DNA of 64,000 nucleotides from Mariannaea sp. PMI_226. Its lineage: Eukaryota; Ascomycota; Sordariomycetes; Hypocreales; Nectriaceae. The stretch is from NCBI GenBank assembly GCA_024336345.1, contig JANFOG010000002.1, forward strand, positions 2,294,001 to 2,358,000, given 5' to 3'. The notes under the pieces are model-generated. The model saw only the letters and a program-made list of their open reading frames with translations, ran no database searches and was not told the origin of the DNA. The position numbers and the translations under genes were made by a program. Of this stretch, positions 23,568-34,515 are shown in pieces (positions within the stretch are counted from its first letter, which is position 1; each line of letters begins with the position of its first letter).

Positions 23568-24497
23568 TTTGGCGGTGTTGGCGACTAGATTGGGAGAAAT
23601 AGTTAGTAAAGGTGGTTGTGCGCAGGGTGTCAGAGAGGCGGTAAAGGAGGTTCTGAGGGATGGAAGAAGGCGCAAATAAGGCAAAGTAATCAAAGATATT
23701 GCAATTGAAATCCAGTGAAGACGTAATGAATGGGAATTGCGAGGAGATGTAACGGATGGGGCAAGTAAGAGATGCGCTTTGTGCCAGGAGATGGGAGGGC
23801 AAATGATAGCGACACAACGAAACGAGACGATTCGGTGAGGCTCCCCGCTCCTGGCCCATCCGTTGTTTGGCGGGGTTCGACGACACGACGCTTCGAAGCA
23901 GCAGTGTGCAGGACCGGCCGACCGACAAAGATATGGCAATTCAGCAGCAATAGACCGTCTCCCAAGTGCGTATCGAAGATTGGGCAGGCGATGCTATCGC
24001 GAATTGTGCAGGCGACGTGGAATGGAGGCAAAAGGGGTATGCGCGTCCGTTTTTCGCCCTTGGCATAGGCAATGACGACAGAGGGAGGGGGGAGATGCAA
24101 GGCAGCAGCATCACAACAACAGCAACAATGAAGCAACAACAACAGCAACGACGATGGCGATGCAGGCGGGGCGACGTACCGGTGGTCGATGTTCGTTACA
24201 GTAGAGATAGAAAAGAGAGATCGGTTGAAGGAATCGGTTGCGACGAGCTGAGAAGAAAGAATCAGTTTTGCGGGACGGGGGTGCGATTGTGGATGCGAGG
24301 GAAGCAAGAAGTAAGGCGAAGGTAGGAGCAAGAGCAAGCAGGAGTAGGTAATAAGAGGAGCCTACCTCACTTTCAAGGACTTGGGGCCCAGAGACGAGAG
24401 ACGGGTCGGGGCTTCGGCGTGTTGTTGGGGGAAGTGGGCGGTAGACGTTAGTGGATAGAAACCTAGGGAAGAAACTGGGCAGGGGCCACGTCTTGTT

Positions 24498-24706
24498 GGT
24501 ACCTTGGGAGGTCAAGGGAGGACGTTTGGTACCGACGTGGCCAGCCGAAGATACCTACGTGTTGGCATGTTCCAAGGGCGAAGAGCCAAGTAACCTCCTG
24601 GGCTGCCCCAAGTGTTTTGTGGAAGACCTGGTACCTCCAATTGCATGAGCATGAGTACCCGGTGGAACAGGTACCTCCTGGGTACCGTGCTTGGGTACCG
24701 TACCTT
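24498..24706. repeat. GGTACC repeat cluster
   Basis: Several GGTACC copies, often as TTGGTACC, CAGGTACCTCC or TGGGTACCG, occur within about 210 bp upstream of the 14-3-3 gene. Confidence 0.6.
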
Positions 24707-25220
24707 ATCAAGCAAAGGTAAACGAGTTGGCAGGTTGATAGCTTTTTACTGGCTGCACAATCCGAAATTCACTGGCCAAGTTGCCACTTCACAGTCAACC
24801 ACGCCCCCCCTCCCCCATCCCCCCCTGCCTAAGTAGTGAATACATGGAGCCTTTCAGGGCGTTCGTGCTTGTTCTGCCGCTCCCGGGATACCCAAATCCG
24901 CCGCTATCATTTCTTTTGGGGTGGAATGGTTTGAGATCCCACTTGGGGTCTCACGTGAAGGAAGGAGGCTTCTCGGTTGTCATCCAGATCGGCCAAGCTT
25001 TAGTCGATCACCATCCACTTGTGTGATTGATGCACAGCCTCACTTGCTATTTTGGAGTCCTGCCACAACCTTGATTGAAGGGAGGTGATTGAGGATGGAT
25101 ATGGATCATGCGTGATGAAGAGGCAAGGTGGCCCTAATCTTGAGTCGGGATTTTTTGGGGTATGAACTGGAAGCTTCTGACGGGCAGAGCCTCAGAATGA
25201 GCATGATGGCTCAAGGGGAC

Positions 25221-25560
25221 GGTACCTTAATAAGTGATAGCATAACAGCAGCACCTATAGGCAAGGCGAGTAATTAGGTACCTTGAGACACTAGGTACCT
25301 TACCAAACTCTCATAGGGGAGTTACCTCAAGGTACCTTCACCCGTCATTGGAAGCTTTCAGCCTCAGGAACCGATGGTGAACTCTCATCAAAGACAGGCA
25401 CACAGCCTGAGGTAATACACCTACCTAAAGGCACCTCCCTACTTTATGTCCCTACCTTATGTCCCTACCTTACCTTAAGGTTGGAGGTAGGTAAGTAAGT
25501 ACTTGCTCCAACGCAAGGTACCTTGGGTACCCACCTAACCATGATGTCTTCATTTACCTT
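25221..25560. repeat. GGTACC / CTACCTTA repeat cluster
   Basis: Many copies of AGGTACCTT, TTACCT and TAGGTA occur, including a short tandem TATGTCCCTACCT near 25,445-25,470. It is the densest such cluster in the window. Confidence 0.65.
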
Positions 25561-27015
25561 CGGACGTGATGACACCTTGGAGTACTATAAGAAGTACCTG
25601 CATGAAGTAAGGTACAAATCAGGACCGACCCAGTGACTGCAGGAAGAGCACCACATTCTTCAAGTCCAAGTCCAGGTACCCAATACTAGCAAATGATGAA
25701 ACTGTCATGGATCAAGGCAAATTTTCATTTTCTTTCGACGCTTCTTTCGACGCTGAGCTACCAGCACCCAAGCAAGGGAAACCGGGCGCCAGGCAATGGA
25801 CGTCATCGTAAAGTTCCCAACTTTCTACCGCATATCAACAACAGTGCACGAGCACGCTATCTACGTACAGAGCAGTAGGTAAATGGCAAAACCTTAGCCT
25901 GTTTATTGCTTGTCCACCAAGTCGGTAAGATCATTGGGTTACTGTCAGGAACTAACAGAAAAAAAGCGAAATGAAAATAGACATGCCGTCTCCTTTCTTG
26001 GAATGGTCATGCTTTTGGTATTGACTATTGATTGCCAAGCTAGGTACCTAACAACCTTGAGAGCTTACTTGAATTACCTGTCTTGATTAGAGAAGCCTTT
26101 TTTCTCTTCTCGTCAGAATAATAGTTATTGGCTGCTGAATTAGATGTCATTGTGTTAAATCTAACCAGTGCTTTAAATATCAGAAAGAGAGAAACAGTCA
26201 TTAATACTTATTTATTATTTTGAAGCAGGAGCTAGCTCATCGTTATGAAGGTGTGAAAGGATTGTGAATGGAGACATGGCAGCAGAGTCACAATAGCAAC
26301 ACCATCTGTTAGAATAAGCAAAGAATTCAAGTCAGTCACCTTAAGCGCGTCTCAATGTATGAGAGGATTCAAGGGAAAGAAGGAGTAGTGACCTAATGAT
26401 AATAATAGTCATGTTTACTAAAAAGAGTTGTAAACACTTGAATGACTACCTCCCTATTTTGCTATCCTGATCTGTGGTGACCGAAACGGAAAGAAGGGAC
26501 AGGGCAGATAAACGCAGTCAATAAGTTATGCTTGCAAAGCTTGCGCAATTTTTTTTTTCTAAAAATCTTAGACATTTCAGTGAAGGAAAAGCATGAGTGC
26601 TCTGAAACTGTTTGAGACGGTCGGCGATTCGGAAGCTCTTCAGGCGGAGCCGACCGGGATTTGCCGTGACTACTCACTGCCCATCCTCCACAATGGAGAT
26701 AGAGGAGTACCCGCTCATGCTATGCTCAGCCTGCACTGGCATCCGTACTACCCTATCGCTCCACCGGCAACCCGGCGACAATACCACGTCCAGTCTAGGA
26801 TCACTCCTCGTTCTACCCGGCTCCAGAACCAGCTCGGTCAGATCATCCATTCCCTTCAACCTTTTACCACCTACTATCCTCCCACGTCATCGTTGCAGTC
26901 CCCCCCCCAAAATCCCTCGGTTCCAAGTTTACTGATCACCCAATCCCAATCCCAATATTGATTTCAATTTCAATCTCTAATCCCTACCTTACCTTGCCTT
27001 ACCTACGCATTTACC

Positions 27016-27553
27016 ATGCTTCGAACATCGTTCCGCCAGGCAGCTGCTGCCCGTCCCCTTCGCTGCTTCTCCACCACTGCCCGCGCCATGGGAGAGGGCG
27101 ACACTGGTGCTCCCCCCAAGACCGGCGGTGCTGGGTAAGTTGAAAATCTCCAGTGTCAATGGCCTAATTGCCTCCCCCCAGCCATTGCCGCAATTACATA
27201 TCCCCCCGGGAAACCTGCTAATCAAACCTCTCTTTTCTTTTTTCCTTCTCTTAGTGACGCCTTTCAACGACGAGAGCGTGCCAGCGAGGATTACGCTATC
27301 CGCCAGCGTGAGAAGGAGAAGCTCTTGGAGCTCAAGAAGAAGCTCCAGGAGCAACAGCAGCACCTCCAGCGCCTCTCTGAGCATATGTACGTCAAAGCCA
27401 CCCGCCTCCCAACCCCCGCCCTCAAATTCAATTGAGGTCCAATCTTTCTCAATTCTCTGAGCTCGTTCGAAGATGAATACTGACTTTGTCTCTTTTTTTT
27501 CCCCTCCCACCAGCGACGAGATTACAAAGAACCAGGGCGGCGAGCAGAACTAA
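27016..27553 (+). CDS. INH1: mitochondrial F1F0-ATPase inhibitor IF1
   Basis: Exons are 27016-27134, 27255-27386 and 27514-27553, giving 96 residues. The first 25 residues (MLRTSFRQAAAARPLRCFST) form a clear mitochondrial presequence. The mature part has GDAFQRRERASEDYAIRQRE, the inhibitory segment of the IATP family, followed by a long Lys/Glu/Gln coiled coil. IF1 binds the F1 catalytic interface at low matrix pH and stops ATP hydrolysis by the reversed synthase. The introns are 120 and 127 bp, longer than most here, with GTAAGT and GTACGT donors. Confidence 0.93.
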
Positions 27554-27987
27554 AGCCCTCAACAACTCAATACCTGTACTTATTATAAGTGTCAATGGAT
27601 AGCTCGGTTTGCGGAGGCTTTTGCCGGTTGCGGGAGATTGCTTTCCAGATCAATTGACATCGAATCGAAATATCGCATCGAGGATATGGCCAGATCATCC
27701 AGAGCCTTTCTTTTTTTTTGTGTTCCGCACAGTCTAAGCCGAGTTAGCCTACAAAAAAAGACCATTTCATGATGTACTTTATTTTCGCATCTATCGTGCA
27801 GTCCACCAAAACCTCGTCTTTACACCATAGATTCTGTCGGCTAACGACTTTGCTCACCACGCCCAAAAATCTTCTCTGATTCTTCTTCATGACGGGACTT
27901 ATCTCGATTCAATTAAATTCAACAATAAACACTTTCCCGAAACTCCAATTCCAACAGATATTACGCTCGGTCTCTCATCCTGATTCT
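27554..27987. other. convergent 3' intergenic region INH1 / NSP1
   Basis: This 434-bp region holds both 3' ends. I see no gene. Confidence 0.55.
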
Positions 27988-30036
27988 CTATCGCCGTCCC
28001 ATATAGGATCTGTAGAAGCTCTCAGCTGCGTCATTGTCTGACCCGACATAGTGGCTGCCCAAGTTGCTGCTCGACTTCTGCGCGGCCGCCACCTTTCCTT
28101 GCAGGGCAGAGGCGTTAGCATCAATCCACTGCAATTGCGTGAGGTGCCCATTCAGGACGCGAACAATCTGGCTCAGCTGCAATGGTTTGTTAGTCTTCTT
28201 CTTGCCTTGGCATGCAAAGGCTATACTTACAGGATCTTCTGGCTTAGCGCCTTTGCTTAAAGTTCCAGAAATGTCATTAATCTCCTTAACCATCTTGGAA
28301 AGGTCTCGCGACTTCTCGTCCAGCTGCTGGGTCAACTTCTCGGCAAGTTTGTAAGTTCGCTCTCGCTCTTGATCGGGACCAGCAAGCTGTTCGCCATGGC
28401 CGAGCTGCTTAGCAAACATGTCCTGAACTTCTGATTCGTAACGGTCAAGCCAGGCCTCTAGCTCATCTTGCTGACCTTCAACAGCTGCCAGCTGACGTTC
28501 GATCTCGTGGCTAGCTCTCTCAGCTTCGAATGTATCCAGGTACAGCTTCTGAATCTTCTCACCATTCTCTACCAGGTTCCGATCCCACGTTGACACGGTA
28601 GTGGCCTGTTCCTTAAATTCCTTCTGATATTTGGAGAGATCTGAAGCCCACCGAGTCACAATATCTTCCATAGTCTTGTTCTTGAGTCGCGCAATCTGCG
28701 AGGTAGGCCCAGTAGTAGAGGACCCCAGGGGATTCGTGGTAGCGGTTGTGCCATTGATGATTGCAGGCTTGGCTGTATCTTTAGCAGCTTCGGTGGCAGG
28801 GGCAGTTGTCTTGGCGCCGAACAGGCTGGAGGTGGCGGGAGCCGTAGTAGTTGTAGTGGGCGCAGTCGACGAAGACAGGGTCGTAGCTGGCGCGGCGGTT
28901 GTCGAGTCCGTCTTAGCTCCAAAGAGAGATCCTGCTGGCTTCGATTCGGTCGTAGGCTTAGGCGCACCGCCAAAAAGGCCCCCGGCAGAGGTGCTTGAGG
29001 CAGCTGGGGCAGCTGTAGTTGTGATTCCAGCAGGTTTGGCTCCGAATAGACCTGAGGCAGGACCAGCTGTAGAGCCTGCAGTTGCAGTCGCGGCGGTAGT
29101 GGTGGTGGCAGGTTTGGCTCCAAACAAGCCGGAAGTAGGAGTAGTACCTGATCCAAATGCAGATGTGGTAGGAGTGCCGGCGGTAGCTGGCGCTGCAGAT
29201 GTCGCGGGTTTAGCTCCAAAGAGTGCACCTCCTGAAGCTGGCGCAGTTGATGCGACTGTCTCAGGCTTGCTTTGGGGAGCAGTGACTGCCGTACCGCCAC
29301 CAAAGAGACCTCCTGCCACCGGAGCGGCTGTGGTCGAGGCTGGCTTTGCTCCAAACAAACTTCCCCCAGAAGCAGTGCTTGTCTGGGTAGCACCACCAAA
29401 GAGACCGGAAGTTGCTGGTGGAGCACTCGTGGCTGGAGGCTGGGTAGCGGCCGGAGCAGCAGGCTTTGCTCCAAACAGGTTCAACGACCCAGAAGGTTGA
29501 GCTGTATTCTGAAAGAGATTGGAACCTGGAGGTTTCGACGAGTCTGCTGCGGGAGGGGCGCCCGCTGGAGTCGTGGAAGGTAGAGAAAACGTGGGCTTCG
29601 CAGGAGTGGCTGCACCCAGAGTTGGCGTCGCATTCTGACCTCCGAAGAGAGAACTAGTGCTAGGAGTAGTAGTTGCACCACCGCCAAACAAGCCAGACGC
29701 TGGCTTGCTAGCTGCGCTGGCCGAGTTACCAAATAAAGACCCGGAAGGAGGCGCAACGCTGGCAGTTGCACCACCACCAAATAACGAAGTGGATGCCGGG
29801 GCAGATGTAGTCGCGGGCGTCGTAGATGCAGGCTTCGCTCCAAAGAGGTTCCCAGTCGCCGGGGTGGTGGAATTATTTCCAAAGAGACCGAAGCCGCCTG
29901 ATGCTGCTGGTGTCGAGGAGGCGCCAGGGGTCGTAGAGCTGGCACCGAAGAGGCCGCCAGCAGGTGACGCCGCCGTTGTATTTGCCTTGAGGTCCAGGGG
30001 CTTCGACGTGCTTGGGGGGTTGAAGTTGAAGGACAT
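27988..30036 (-). CDS. NSP1: FG nucleoporin Nsp1 (Nup62 family)
   Basis: Exons on the minus strand are 28231-30036 and 27988-28176, giving 664 residues. The 54-bp intron has a GTAAGT donor, a GACTAAC branch site and a TTGCAG acceptor. It is a multiple of three without a stop, so the frame also reads through it. The first 440 residues carry GLFG, SLFG and LFGAK repeats separated by Thr/Ala/Pro-rich spacers. The C-terminal 200 residues are the coiled-coil Nsp1_C domain (IARLKNKTMEDIVTRWASDL near its start, then EDPLSQIVRVLNGHL after splicing). Nsp1 sits in the central channel with Nup57 and Nup49 and in the Nup82 complex, forming part of the permeability barrier. Confidence 0.95.
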   Translation of the reverse strand: MSFNFNPPSTSKPLDLKANTTAASPAGGLFGASSTTPGASSTPAASGGFGLFGNNSTTPATGNLFGAKPASTTPATTSAPASTSLFGGGATASVAPPSGSLFGNSASAASKPASGLFGGGATTTPSTSSLFGGQNATPTLGAATPAKPTFSLPSTTPAGAPPAADSSKPPGSNLFQNTAQPSGSLNLFGAKPAAPAATQPPATSAPPATSGLFGGATQTSTASGGSLFGAKPASTTAAPVAGGLFGGGTAVTAPQSKPETVASTAPASGGALFGAKPATSAAPATAGTPTTSAFGSGTTPTSGLFGAKPATTTTAATATAGSTAGPASGLFGAKPAGITTTAAPAASSTSAGGLFGGAPKPTTESKPAGSLFGAKTDSTTAAPATTLSSSTAPTTTTTAPATSSLFGAKTTAPATEAAKDTAKPAIINGTTATTNPLGSSTTGPTSQIARLKNKTMEDIVTRWASDLSKYQKEFKEQATTVSTWDRNLVENGEKIQKLYLDTFEAERASHEIERQLAAVEGQQDELEAWLDRYESEVQDMFAKQLGHGEQLAGPDQERERTYKLAEKLTQQLDEKSRDLSKMVKEINDISGTLSKGAKPEDPVSIAFACQGKKKTNKPLQLSQIVRVLNGHLTQLQWIDANASALQGKVAAAQKSSSNLGSHYVGSDNDAAESFYRSYMGRR

Positions 30037-30766
30037 GATCGCGGTTGTGGGTGAGGATTACAACCCTCCGTTGTGTAGGGGATAACCGATCGTAGCGCTT
30101 GTGAAGGAATAGAACTCAATGATCGACTTTTCAAGGCCAAATAAACCAATAATGGTGTTTCAGTACCCGTTCAGCCCCCCCTTGATGAATGTCGTCGGGG
30201 TGGATAGTTCGTGTTGTTGGCAATGTTGTGCTGCAAAGTTGTCAAAAGCTGGGATTCTTTTTTTCTTGAGGTGATGGCTTGTCTGCGAGCTCCACGCGCC
30301 TGGCCAACCTGAATGCACGCGCCAGGCTGCGAAGGGTCAAAGAAGGTACGTACCGGTTTCCTTACTGTGTGCAAACTTGGAAAGAAGACAGTGGGCAAGA
30401 GTGGGACGGAGCGGGAGCTGCGCCTGCACTCCTGGCAGAGCACTGTTGGCCGCCCCACGTGATGGAGCTTCGAGCCTCAAGTCTCAATGATTACACCTCC
30501 TTTCTAACAACGTCAAGCAGAAGGTCTCTTGGGCTCTACACTCTCTTTATGGCCCTTTCCTCCTAATCCCTGCGACTCTGCAACCTCGGCAGCCTTGTCG
30601 TCTTGATTTCAGCCCTATCAAGATCATACCACCGTCATCCAACTTTGCCTGACACGAGCTCCCAACTCCTCTGCCCCACGCCGCCGATTCAATATCACAT
30701 GTCCACCTGGATTCTTCCCTCGACTCTGCACATATCCGAGTAGTACCTCATACTACCAGCAACACC
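30037..30766. other. divergent promoter region NSP1 / Laa2-like gene
   Basis: This 730-bp region separates divergent starts. It holds pyrimidine-rich leader sequence on the right. I see no gene. Confidence 0.6.
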
Positions 30767-32390
30767 ATGTCTGAGCAGGAGAAGCTGGAACCTCCCAAGG
30801 GAGCTCCCATTGCTGACCCTGGTGCACATGAACTCGGTTGGACATGCCGCCCCATGCTTGACTGACCTACTTGCTGACCTTGCCCTAGTCGAGTCTTCCG
30901 ACTCTGAAGATCAATTCACCGATGCGCAATCTGGGCCCATGAGCCCCCCGCCTAGTTCCCCCATACCCAAGACCAGAGTTGAGAAGATTGATGACGAGCC
31001 ATCCTATGGCGAAGTACCTGGGACGGAGGCCCATGCGAAACGAGAACAGGATGCTCTGCCTGACGAGATCGCACTCATTAATGATGTTGCCACGTCTCAC
31101 ACGTCTACCTCCACTGTTAACACACCAATTCCCACAACCCTTGTAGAGGAGTCTCCAGGTGGTCGCCCTAGGTCACGCTCTGCGAAGCATGAGGAGAAGC
31201 ACAAGGCAGACGCATCCCCAGATATAATCCTAGACTCAGAGGGGCATATTAAAGCCATAGACGGCGAAGAAACCATTGGTACGGGGAACGAGACATCTGA
31301 ATGACCGCAAGAATATTGTATTGACCTATGAGTTGCGCTTCTATAGAGAATCAATCATCACACCCGATCTCACCTATCGGGAAAGCTCTGCCAGAAGACT
31401 CTAGTTCCCAAGTCCCCCTAGTTCCTCTAGCACCTCCCGTAGAGGACGACGATGATGAAGAGGAAGAAGAAGAGGAGGAGGACACAGAAAACAACGATGG
31501 CGACGATTTCGGTGACGACTTTGACGACTTTGAAGAAGGCAATGAAGAGGACGATTTTGACGATTTTGACGATGGCTTTCAACAAGCTGAGACCGTCCCT
31601 ACTCCAATTCCCAATACCCTACCACCTCAAACGCATTTATCATTTGTAAGAACTATCGCTTGCTGAGGATTTTATATCCACGTTACTTACTGGTTTTCAG
31701 TCCATTCCCGATTTCGACGGTTTAGATACGGAGTCTATCTTGTCATCTACGGAGCCTTACCTAGCTGGGCTCTTTCCTCCCGAAGAGCTTGATTTTCCAA
31801 GCTTCCCACCACTACCAAAAGACTCGATAATCTTCCAAACTCCTCGATCTGCATCTCTCTGGTCTCAACTTGTCGCTCCTCCACCCTTGGCTCCCCCAGA
31901 CTGGATCCGCTCTCGCATACGCCGCCTGTTTCTAGTCTCTCTGGGTGTACCAGTCGATCTGGACGAAATACTGCCCGCATCAAAGCAGAAGAAGCTGATA
32001 CTGCCTTCCCTAAATCTCACAACTGGTTCTTCCCGTACATCCAGCGACTCGCGCTCTGTGTCAAGGTTGCGGCAAGGCGAAGGTAATAATTCGTCTACCT
32101 CGGTAGATACTCAAGGCAAACCGTCAAAGAAGAGAAGAGGCCCACCTCCACAGCCAGAGCTAGATCTCGTGGCTGCCCGCCACTTGTGCATGACAACTGA
32201 AGAAGCGCTAAGTGGCATGACTGACCAGGAGCTCAAGTCTCATGTGTCCAAACTGGAAGCCATGGAGGGCGTGGCCAAGGAAGTATTAGAATATTGGAAG
32301 AAACGAACGGACGAAAAGATTGGCGACAGAGAGGCTTTCGAAGGGGTGATAGAGAATTTGGTAAAACACGCAAGGAAAGTTAGAAAATAA
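30767..32390 (+). CDS. acidic DFxxF-motif protein, possible AP-1 accessory factor (Laa2-like)
   Basis: I join four exons: 30767-30821, 30889-31278, 31347-31645 and 31701-32390. The phases agree and give 477 residues. Without the 68-bp third-exon join the locus would look like two genes 23 bp apart. The N-terminus contains FTDAQSGPMSPPPSSPIP and a Pro/Ser-rich disordered segment. A run of acidic residues at about 178-190 leads into DDFGDDFDDFEEG and DDFDDFDDGF, motifs resembling gamma-ear/GAE-binding peptides. The C-terminal 230 residues are folded, with PPDWIRSRIRRLFLVSLGVP and PASKQKKLILPSL. I suspect the fungal Laa2 family, which links AP-1 to Laa1, but this rests on motif memory. The gene itself is well supported. 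Confidence 0.72.
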
Positions 32391-32846
32391 GTAGCTAATC
32401 CGGGACTCGATCAAAACGATTGCCGTCATAACTCATAATCCAAATACCCTCACCAAGGACACTACTATGGGAACTGGACCTTTTTTTTGGTTTCTTTCTT
32501 ACTTTTTTCGTGAGGCATCGTGATCCTCATCATGCATTTACAACGTAACTACAGCTAGCTAAGTTTGGTATACATGCCCTCCTCCTCCCCCCTTTCTCTA
32601 GACTCCCTTCCAGAGGACATGCCTAACCTTCAGCTCCCTATTTTTTGCCGAAGATCACAATAAACACCAGGCCTCATCCCTGCGCCAGCCGCCTACTCAA
32701 AAAAAAGCCAGCAAAGACTTTTGCCGTTTCTTGGCGTCCTCTGTATTTTTCGGAATCTCATACGTAGCCGAAGATCGTGCGTTAAAAAGGTTGTTCAACC
32801 CGCCCATTTTCTTTTTGGTTTGGTTCTTGGAGTCATCCTTTGCCAT
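32391..32846. other. convergent 3' intergenic region
   Basis: This 456-bp gap lies between the convergent Laa2-like and eIF2-gamma genes. T-rich patches are present and I see no gene. Confidence 0.55.
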
Positions 32847-34515
32847 TTAGGCAGTGCTAGGCTCGAGAGTGACACCGCTAAAAGCATATGTTAGAAAAGT
32901 TTCTTACTAGTTGAGGATATGGCGGAGGAGAAGTTGGGAACTTACGCAGCAATAGTAGCCCATCCGATGAGACGCCAGTGCTTCTCAATACGTCGGCTCA
33001 GGGCAACCTTCTCACCAATGTTGGTACAGGCGGGGCTGGTCAGGACCAGCTTAGCAGCATCGTTCTTGATGGCGGCAACCTTGGCACCAGTGGAGGTGGA
33101 ACCAATGTTGACCATGATGACCTCGTTCTTGGCCAACTTGGCAACCTTGGCCTGCTTGCCGTCGGCAGTTCGCACACCAAGAAGGCGGCGGAGAAGGTAG
33201 AAGTTGACCTCGATCTCACTGTAGATCTCGGGGAGGCGTCCCTTAAGACCCAGGACAAAACCGACCAGACGATCGGCTCGGCAAAGGGTAGGGTCGATGC
33301 GGGTACCAACACCGATAAGGCCGCCAGGGACGGCGTACTTGAGGTCGTTGGCCTCGGAGTTGAGAGAGACGACTCGGCTGAAGATGGGTGTGCACTTAAG
33401 AGCACCGCTCTCGTCTCGGGAAACGATACCGGGTCGGATCTCGATCTCATCACCGAGCTTGACAACACCGTGGAGGATGGAACCACCAGCAACACCACCC
33501 TTAAGATCATCAATCTCAGCACCAGGCTTGTTGACGTCAAATGATCGAATGACAATCATATGGGGGTCCATGCTGAAGTCTCTGGGGGGAACGGGAATGG
33601 TGTTGACAATAGCCTCGTTGACAGCGTCGATGTTGAACTTGAGCTGGGCGGAGATGGGAATAACGGGAGACTTTCCAGCAACAGTTCCTCGGATGAACTT
33701 GAGGATAGATTGGTAGTGCTGCTGAGCAGCCTCTTCTCGCATCAAATCGACCTTGTTCTGGAGGATGATGATCTTGTCGAGCTTCATGATCTCAATAGCA
33801 GCCAAGTGCTCGGAAGTCTGAGGCTGAGGGCAAGATTCGTTTCCGGCAATGAGAAGAAGGGCAGCGTCCATGACTGCGGCACCTGACAACATGGTGCTCA
33901 TCAGAATATCGTGACCAGGGCAATCGACGAAGCTGGCCTGGTGTTAGCAAAAGAACCCCAGATTATCAAACTAGCAGCCAGAGAGAGTACTTACGAGACA
34001 TGTCGCAATAGTCGGTAGGTGCCACCACAGCCCTCACGCTCACAAGGAGGATCGACCTCCTTCTCACTCTTGTAACTTCGGTAGCATCCTGGTCGGGGGC
34101 ACTGTTCGTTGTCGCACTTGTAGATCTTGGCATTGGCGTAACCCAGCTTGATGGTAATGTTTCGGATCAGCTCGTTCTTGAAACGAACTGTCTGGACGCC
34201 GGAGATAGCCTTGACGACAGTGGACTTTCCGTGAGCCACATGGCCGATGGTGCCAATGTTGATGGTAGCTTGTCTGGCAATGATCTCGGGGGTCAGGGGA
34301 GTGAGGGAGGCGACGTCGAGGTCTTTGGGATCGGTTTGCGGGGGCAGATAGGGTTTCTGGGCAGCGGGCTCGGCGATGGTTGGGTTGGACTTCTTCAGAG
34401 AAGACTTGAGAGGCTTCTCCTCGGCACCCTCAAGGGCCTCATTGTGGTTGACAGACTCGCCAGAGTCGGACTCGGAGTCGATATCGTCGTACTTGGGGTC
34501 GCCGTTGGCAGACAT
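32847..34515 (-). CDS. GCD11: translation initiation factor eIF2 subunit gamma
   Basis: Exons on the minus strand are 33995-34515, 32946-33932 and 32847-32877, giving 512 residues. The last exon encodes only the final ten residues. The GTP-binding G1 motif GHVAHGKST lies at about 91-99, followed by a four-plus-cysteine zinc-ribbon insertion at about 134-164 typical of eIF2-gamma. DCPGH is near 177, and NKVD and SAQ follow. Domains II and III of the EF-Tu-like fold complete the protein. It binds GTP and initiator Met-tRNA in the eIF2 ternary complex. I chose the ATG at 34515 because the upstream in-frame translation is not protein-like. The first 60 residues are acidic and disordered, as in yeast. 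Confidence 0.97.

Larger units (their letters stand above)
23568..27015. other. long divergent intergenic region, 3.4 kb
   Basis: This lies between the starts of the 14-3-3 gene and the ATPase inhibitor. The left third has CAACAACAG-type repeats (24110-24160) and looks like leader and promoter of the 14-3-3 gene. GGTACC-type clusters lie at 24498-24706 and 25221-25560. From about 25,870 to 26,590 the DNA is more AT-rich and featureless. Short open frames here look spurious. Confidence 0.6.

Noticed and set aside
23690..24337. 215-codon minus-strand frame upstream of the 14-3-3 gene
   Set aside because: Leu- and Cys-rich translation of CAA/CAG repeat DNA with no start codon advantage; more likely promoter or leader of the 14-3-3 gene.
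26593..26961. 122-codon frame just upstream of the ATPase inhibitor
   Set aside because: The translation is Pro/Gln/Ser-rich and shows no recognisable fold; it overlaps the expected promoter of INH1.
28631..29500. 289-codon open frame on the + strand
   Set aside because: It is the mirror of the NSP1 FG-repeat exon. Its Val/Ala/Gly/Pro-rich translation follows from the repeats, and the minus-strand gene has clear Nsp1 features.
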